From Neospora caninum Liverpool (Eukaryota > Apicomplexa > Conoidasida > Eucoccidiorida > Sarcocystidae): a DNA stretch of 64,000 nt. This document shows, piece after piece, positions 59,726-64,000 of the stretch; within the stretch, counting starts at the first letter, position 1; the number at the start of each line of letters is the position of its first letter. The DNA is taken from the NCBI RefSeq assembly GCF_000208865.1, contig NC_018385.1:1036724-1100723 (forward strand). Reading direction: 5' to 3'. The position numbers and the translations under genes were made by a program. The notes beneath the pieces are model-generated. The model was given only the letters and a program-made list of their open reading frames with translations. It did not search any database and was not told the origin of the DNA.

Positions 59726-61816
59726 CCACCCGCGTGAATGAACAACCAAGCGATGCGTGTGTGAACCTTGGCATCTGTGCAGATTCTGCCTTCACAGTCA
59801 CTAGTGTTGACAGTGTGTCTGACGATGGCAAGGCTGTCAACATCGCATTGGCTTCGTCGTCTTTGGAGTTCTCCCCGTTGGAGGAGGGACGGGCGATTGA
59901 TATGCGAACACAAGGGCAGCGTGAGAGTTTGAAAGGGTCCATTCTCGTTCCGGTCAGGGCGAACATTGCCAGGTCACTGGTGACGAAGGAATCTCCGTTA
60001 ACAGAATCCCACGCCGATACGAAGGAAAAATCGAATGCTGAGCAAACGGTTGCAATTGGAGATGCAGTCGTACTGTTGTGTCTCCGTAAAGGAGATGACA
60101 TTATTGCCGTGGCTGCCGACCACGCAACGATGCTGTCAGGTAAACCGCGAGGTGTTTGTAGTTAGGTTCTTCTTTTTCATGGTAGGAGAGCAGCTGTAGT
60201 GCTCAGTGTGCCCCAACTACGGGGCTGTCTGCTCTCAGATTCTGTACAGTCGGTGCTGAACGCGAGGGCTGTCCCACACTCCGCGGATAACTGTAGGGAT
60301 GTCCGAACTGATATGCTTGTGTCGACGTGCATACAGCATGTATCTGTGCTGTGTTTCCAGATGGTTCCCTAGTGTTTTGCAATCGCATCATCCCGCCCTG
60401 TGTTTGCAGCAGATAAGGACGGACCCTGGAACGGAGGTGTTGTCGTGCAGAAGGCGTGGGGATCACCGTATGATTCGTCAGATACCGGCTATCTGCTTCA
60501 CACTCTGATCACGGTGGCGCGTTCCGTTGAAGGAGGCAAACTCGTGGGAGACAATGCCGCTCGACAACAAGAAACCGCCGGCGGTGGGCCATCGAACGAG
60601 CGTAAATTGTACTTTACGAACCTAAAAAGCCTTCAGGTGAAGCGTGCCGTTCCCTTTGGCCTGGCCCTAGCATCTCTTCTACAAGGAAGCGAATGCACAA
60701 TCGCGCAGGTCGATGAGAAGTCACACCCAGAGGCGAAAGCCAAGCGTATCGCGCTTACGTGCATGCAGGCGCAAAGTGAGGCTTTTTGGGTTTCAGGTAG
60801 CGCACCATAAGATACTTAGGATAGTAAGGGTAGATTTACCGCTCGGGAATGAGAGATGATTCCTCGCCTCCTGGTTCTATAACGCCGCACGCCATTGCCG
60901 ATAGCAACGGCAGACACGACTGTGCAAATGATGCCCTTACGAACAATATACTTGTTAAATTAGACAGTGTACCGGAACTGAAAAAAGACGGACTGACAAT
61001 ATACGCGAGGTCCTTGATAGCATCGACGGGATAGACACACATAGTCGTGCGTGCTCATTTTTCGCCAGAATGTACTGTCAGTGCACCGTTTGCGGAAGGC
61101 ACGGGGCGGTAGTCGGCAAGTAGCACCATGCACTACCACGCACGCCAACTGTGTGTGTGTTTTGAGCAGAGAAGTCTCCTGTCAGCCGCGAGAGACTAGA
61201 GAAGCTTCCGGAAAATTTCGGTCGGGCGCTGAGGCGAGTGGCTGCAGGGTCTCTGATTACTCTCCTTGTCGGCATAGGAATGGCTGCTACTGGTTTCTCT
61301 GTCTCGCGAAAACCACACTTACCGCGTCTGCCTGCCGGGAGGCCTATTCCGTTGCGCGGAAGTCGTCTGGCAGTCAGACGGGGGTTCTTTTCGCGCATGT
61401 ATGCGAGGTGGCGGGAAACGAGTAGACGGTGGTACCAGAGATATCGAGGATGGACTGATCTCCGCCGAGCGATTTTTACAGCTATGCAACCAGCGACTCG
61501 GGAACCAGTTGGAGCATATCTTTTAGGAGCCTTCGGAGGGAAGATCGTGGCGTACTCAGCGGTTGTAGCTTTTGTGACACTTAAGGGAATGGTTGTTAAT
61601 GCAGCGTTACGCTACTGGGCGCGTCGTTTTGATACGAGGAAGACTCTGAAAATGAGAGAAAGAATACTCATGGCGCGACAACAACTGCGAAGTTCGACAT
61701 TGTTAGCTCGCAAAGCGGAAGCGGAGGACGCCGCGCTGATAATTGTCTACTGCTTCGGGCTGGAAAAGGAATTGCGCAAGCATCGGTCAAGTGCGCATAA
61801 GAACAAGAAGATGTAA
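59726..61816 (+). CDS. family protein, copy 2, 5' exon not found
   Basis: Homologue of the preceding gene. Exons seen: 59726-60139 (an alternative acceptor would start it at 59683), 60410-60796 and 61170-61816, joined by phase-1 introns exactly as in copy 1, giving about 482 residues. Exon 2 ends with GDAVVLLCLRKGDDIIAV and ATMLS, aligning with copy 1. Exon 4 begins SPVSRERLEKLPENF, has hydrophobic stretches (AAGSLITLLVGIGMAATGF and GAFGGKIVAYSAVVAFVTL), and ends soon after the motif IVYCFGLEKEL, without the long tail of copy 1. No first exon with a signal peptide is visible in the short gap upstream. It is either 5'-truncated, starts internally (the first ATG in frame is at 59901), or is transcribed together with copy 1. 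All splice junctions and frames are intact, so I do not call it a pseudogene. Confidence 0.6.
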
Positions 61817-63263
61817 CGTCAAACCTAGCAACGAAGTCCGCGTTGTCCAAACATTGCAAATACACCACTGTTCGGTACAGTGGACAGTGCTTCCGGGGTT
61901 CACCGTGCGGGCTACATAGCCTCGATTTTTTGGGGTGTCACCATTTGTAGAACGCCTGAATGCACCCTTCAGTTTGTTATTGTAGAGTTAGTCACTTATG
62001 CAATGGAAGTAATAACGATGATAAGTGTGTGCGCGTTCCGGTTCGCTCCTTGTCCCAGGTGGCTTTTATTGTTGGAACGACGGTGGAAACCCCCCAGGTA
62101 GCCAGTGGCAACCGTTTGATGTTTCAGCGTGACACTGACACAATGAGAGAGCCCCAGACGAGCTCGTGTTTGCGCCATGCCACAGCTGTTTCCGTACGGG
62201 GGGGGGGGGGTGCTTCTCCAGCCCATGCGGTGCCTGTCATGTACCCGGACATCACACTCGCCTCGCAGCCTGCATCTGGACTCCCCGAATAGACGTATCG
62301 CATTCGGTATCAGTTAGTCTTCCTCACTAATCCGCGATGTATTCTGCAGATCACAACAAGCAGGCGCAGAGATGACCTACACGAGTGCGTGAAGGTGGCC
62401 ATTGTCTGCGTGAATCGACATGCCACAAATTGAGCTTTCCAGGGTCTTTGATTTCAGGGATTCCGTAACGCGCCCAAAACCCCTCACTGACTCTCTCATA
62501 CAACAAGTATGGACCGCAGCATTAAACATAGGACTTCCGTGGGAACAAAATATGCCCATCACCTCACTGCAATGTTTTTCTGCCTCCCTCTCTGCCCACG
62601 AGGAATGCACGTAAATGCTGAGGACACGCGCAGTCCACTGGCGCTTCATGCGCGGTATGAACTGGTCACGCGCGTTCTGCCCACACACATCGATACACTC
62701 GCCCGGGCATTGACACAACGACCGCACATCAAGATGCACGCTGCGGTCTCTCCGTCGACCATCGAAGCAATGTGAACCACCACTCTAGTGCTCCAGAGCG
62801 ATAACTCACCACCAGAGGACCACGAATCGACCGTTAGAAAAGACTCGTAATACATGACGGTCCTACCCCTTTTGGAACACTCACCAGTCTTAGGCAGTCC
62901 AGTGGGGTTGTGGTGGCGGTTGGCAGTCATGGCACCAGCAAAGCTAAACAGTACCTCCGCTATTCGATCCATACCAGAGCTCACCACTCCCGTGCGCGAT
63001 TCAAACAATGATGACGAGCTCAGAAACACCAATATAGCATTCCACGTAACGTCAGCCAGTACGGTGAAAGCAGGCACACAGCGCTCCTGAGGAGCATTAG
63101 GCTCCACCACCAGAAAAAATTGAGTGGCTAGTTGCAACTCGCGTACCACACTACACATTCTAGCACAATTCCCCGGAAAACAGTTGACTTAGCCGATTTA
63201 TCAGTAAGACTGAGTAAACGCTTACAGCAAACCGCCGCGTCACTAGAGTTCGCGCAGCCCTGT
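61817..63263. other. convergent gap between family copies 2 and 3
   Basis: Lies between the ends of copy 2 (plus) and copy 3 (minus), so it should hold both 3' untranslated regions. It contains a run of 13 G at about 62198-62210. Short frames on both strands show no motif. Confidence 0.5.
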
Positions 63264-63868
63264 TTATTCATTATGAACCAGGAAGCGCTCCAAGTCCACC
63301 AGGAAAACAAGGACAACGCGTGAAGAACGGCAATTTGCTGACCTCTGAGCAGGCAGATTTCGTTCGACGGCGACTCTTTCGAGATTTCGCAGCTTTTTTT
63401 CTCGCCTTCTATTCTTATTCCACTCAGCCAACCTTATCAGAGGCGTATTTAGGACATACAATAGAAGTGCAAGAAGGAACGCTTCCGCAGATACATTTAC
63501 TCCCAAAAGGCCCCCCCCTGCCACCAAAAATCCCGCCCCAGTTCCAGCGTCGTTCTGCCGAGCGAAGTCAAATGAGGTTCTCACGTTCTGCCACTGCTGG
63601 GCAGTCTGATAATCTACGAGGTCCTGATCCCGAATAAAGGGGAGGAGTCGGATCCCCACTCTTTCCGCAGCCGCGTGCCTGTTCACGAACCTTCTCAGAA
63701 GCTCGCTGCGCGACCGTTCCGAGCGGTATGTGAGGAAGTGACCCAGGAACATCGCCACCGCCGAAACGACATACACTTTGAAGAATGCAGACACGCAGGA
63801 ACTTAAAAAACGCTCAATCTTATGAGGTAGCGACGCTAGGATTCTCCTGCTTGACGATTCTGTTGTGC
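63264..63868 (-). CDS. family protein, copy 3, last exon only (partial)
   Basis: Final exon of a third family member, on the minus strand; its earlier exons should lie beyond the right edge. The acceptor at 63869-63870 (after TATTTCCC) gives the phase-1 entry seen in the last exons of copies 1 and 2. Its opening TTESSSRRILASLPHKIE matches SPVSRERLEKLPENF of copy 2. Two hydrophobic segments follow (CVSAFFKVYVVSAVAMFLG and AEAFLLALLLYVLNTPLI), with a charged stretch between and a basic NRRREKK after the second. The protein ends at the degenerate family motif VLVFLVDLERFL. The encoded part is 200 residues. Confidence 0.65.
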
Positions 63869-64000
63869 CTGGGAAATACGAAGCACAGCTCACAAAATGA
63901 CGGCATGCTTGAGCTTCGAAACTACCACGATCAATTAACACAATTAGACAGGAACAGCTGCAATGTTGTTCGAGGGCACTCTTTCCCCGAGATCTATGTG

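Overview
The window reads as nuclear DNA of a coccidian apicomplexan, most likely Toxoplasma gondii or a close relative such as Hammondia. Genes are split into short exons by introns with GT..AG ends and pyrimidine-rich sense strands, proteins carry long low-complexity insertions, and there are no bacterial operons, Shine-Dalgarno sites, phage genes or CRISPR arrays. I rebuilt the gene models by hand from splice signals, reading phase and family similarity. Species assignment is inference.

Layout: (1) 1.78-5.71 kb, plus strand: nine-exon NAD-dependent glycerol-3-phosphate dehydrogenase, preceded by an unusually long in-frame open stretch from an ATG at 437. (2) 5.7-20.9 kb: about 15 kb with no supportable gene. 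(3) 20.96-26.8 kb, minus strand: a two-exon gene for a roughly 1,690-residue protein I do not recognise. (4) 29.29-34.02 kb, plus strand: a ten-exon gene for a 280-residue protein with four predicted membrane segments, divergent from the previous gene. (5) 36.83-41.40 kb, minus strand: a nine-exon gene for a 246-residue STIMATE/TMEM110-family membrane protein, reconstructed completely; one intron holds a TA/GTATAT microsatellite. (6) 46.20-52.19 kb, minus strand: a 1,996-residue intronless protein-only RNase P (PRORP) with very large insertions inside its nuclease domain. (7) 55.5-64 kb: three related genes of a secreted or membrane protein family, two on plus and one entering from the right edge on minus. 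They share exon order, phase-1 introns and a C-terminal motif; the middle copy lacks a visible first exon.

The genes do not form one pathway. Lipid precursor metabolism (GPDH), ER/membrane biology (STIMATE-like, four-pass protein) and tRNA 5' maturation (PRORP) sit side by side, followed by what looks like a lineage-specific family cluster. The most interesting items are the STIMATE homologue in a lineage thought to lack STIM/Orai, the expanded PRORP, the paralogue cluster, and the 15-kb gene-free tract, whose size and lack of obvious repeats make it a centromere candidate.
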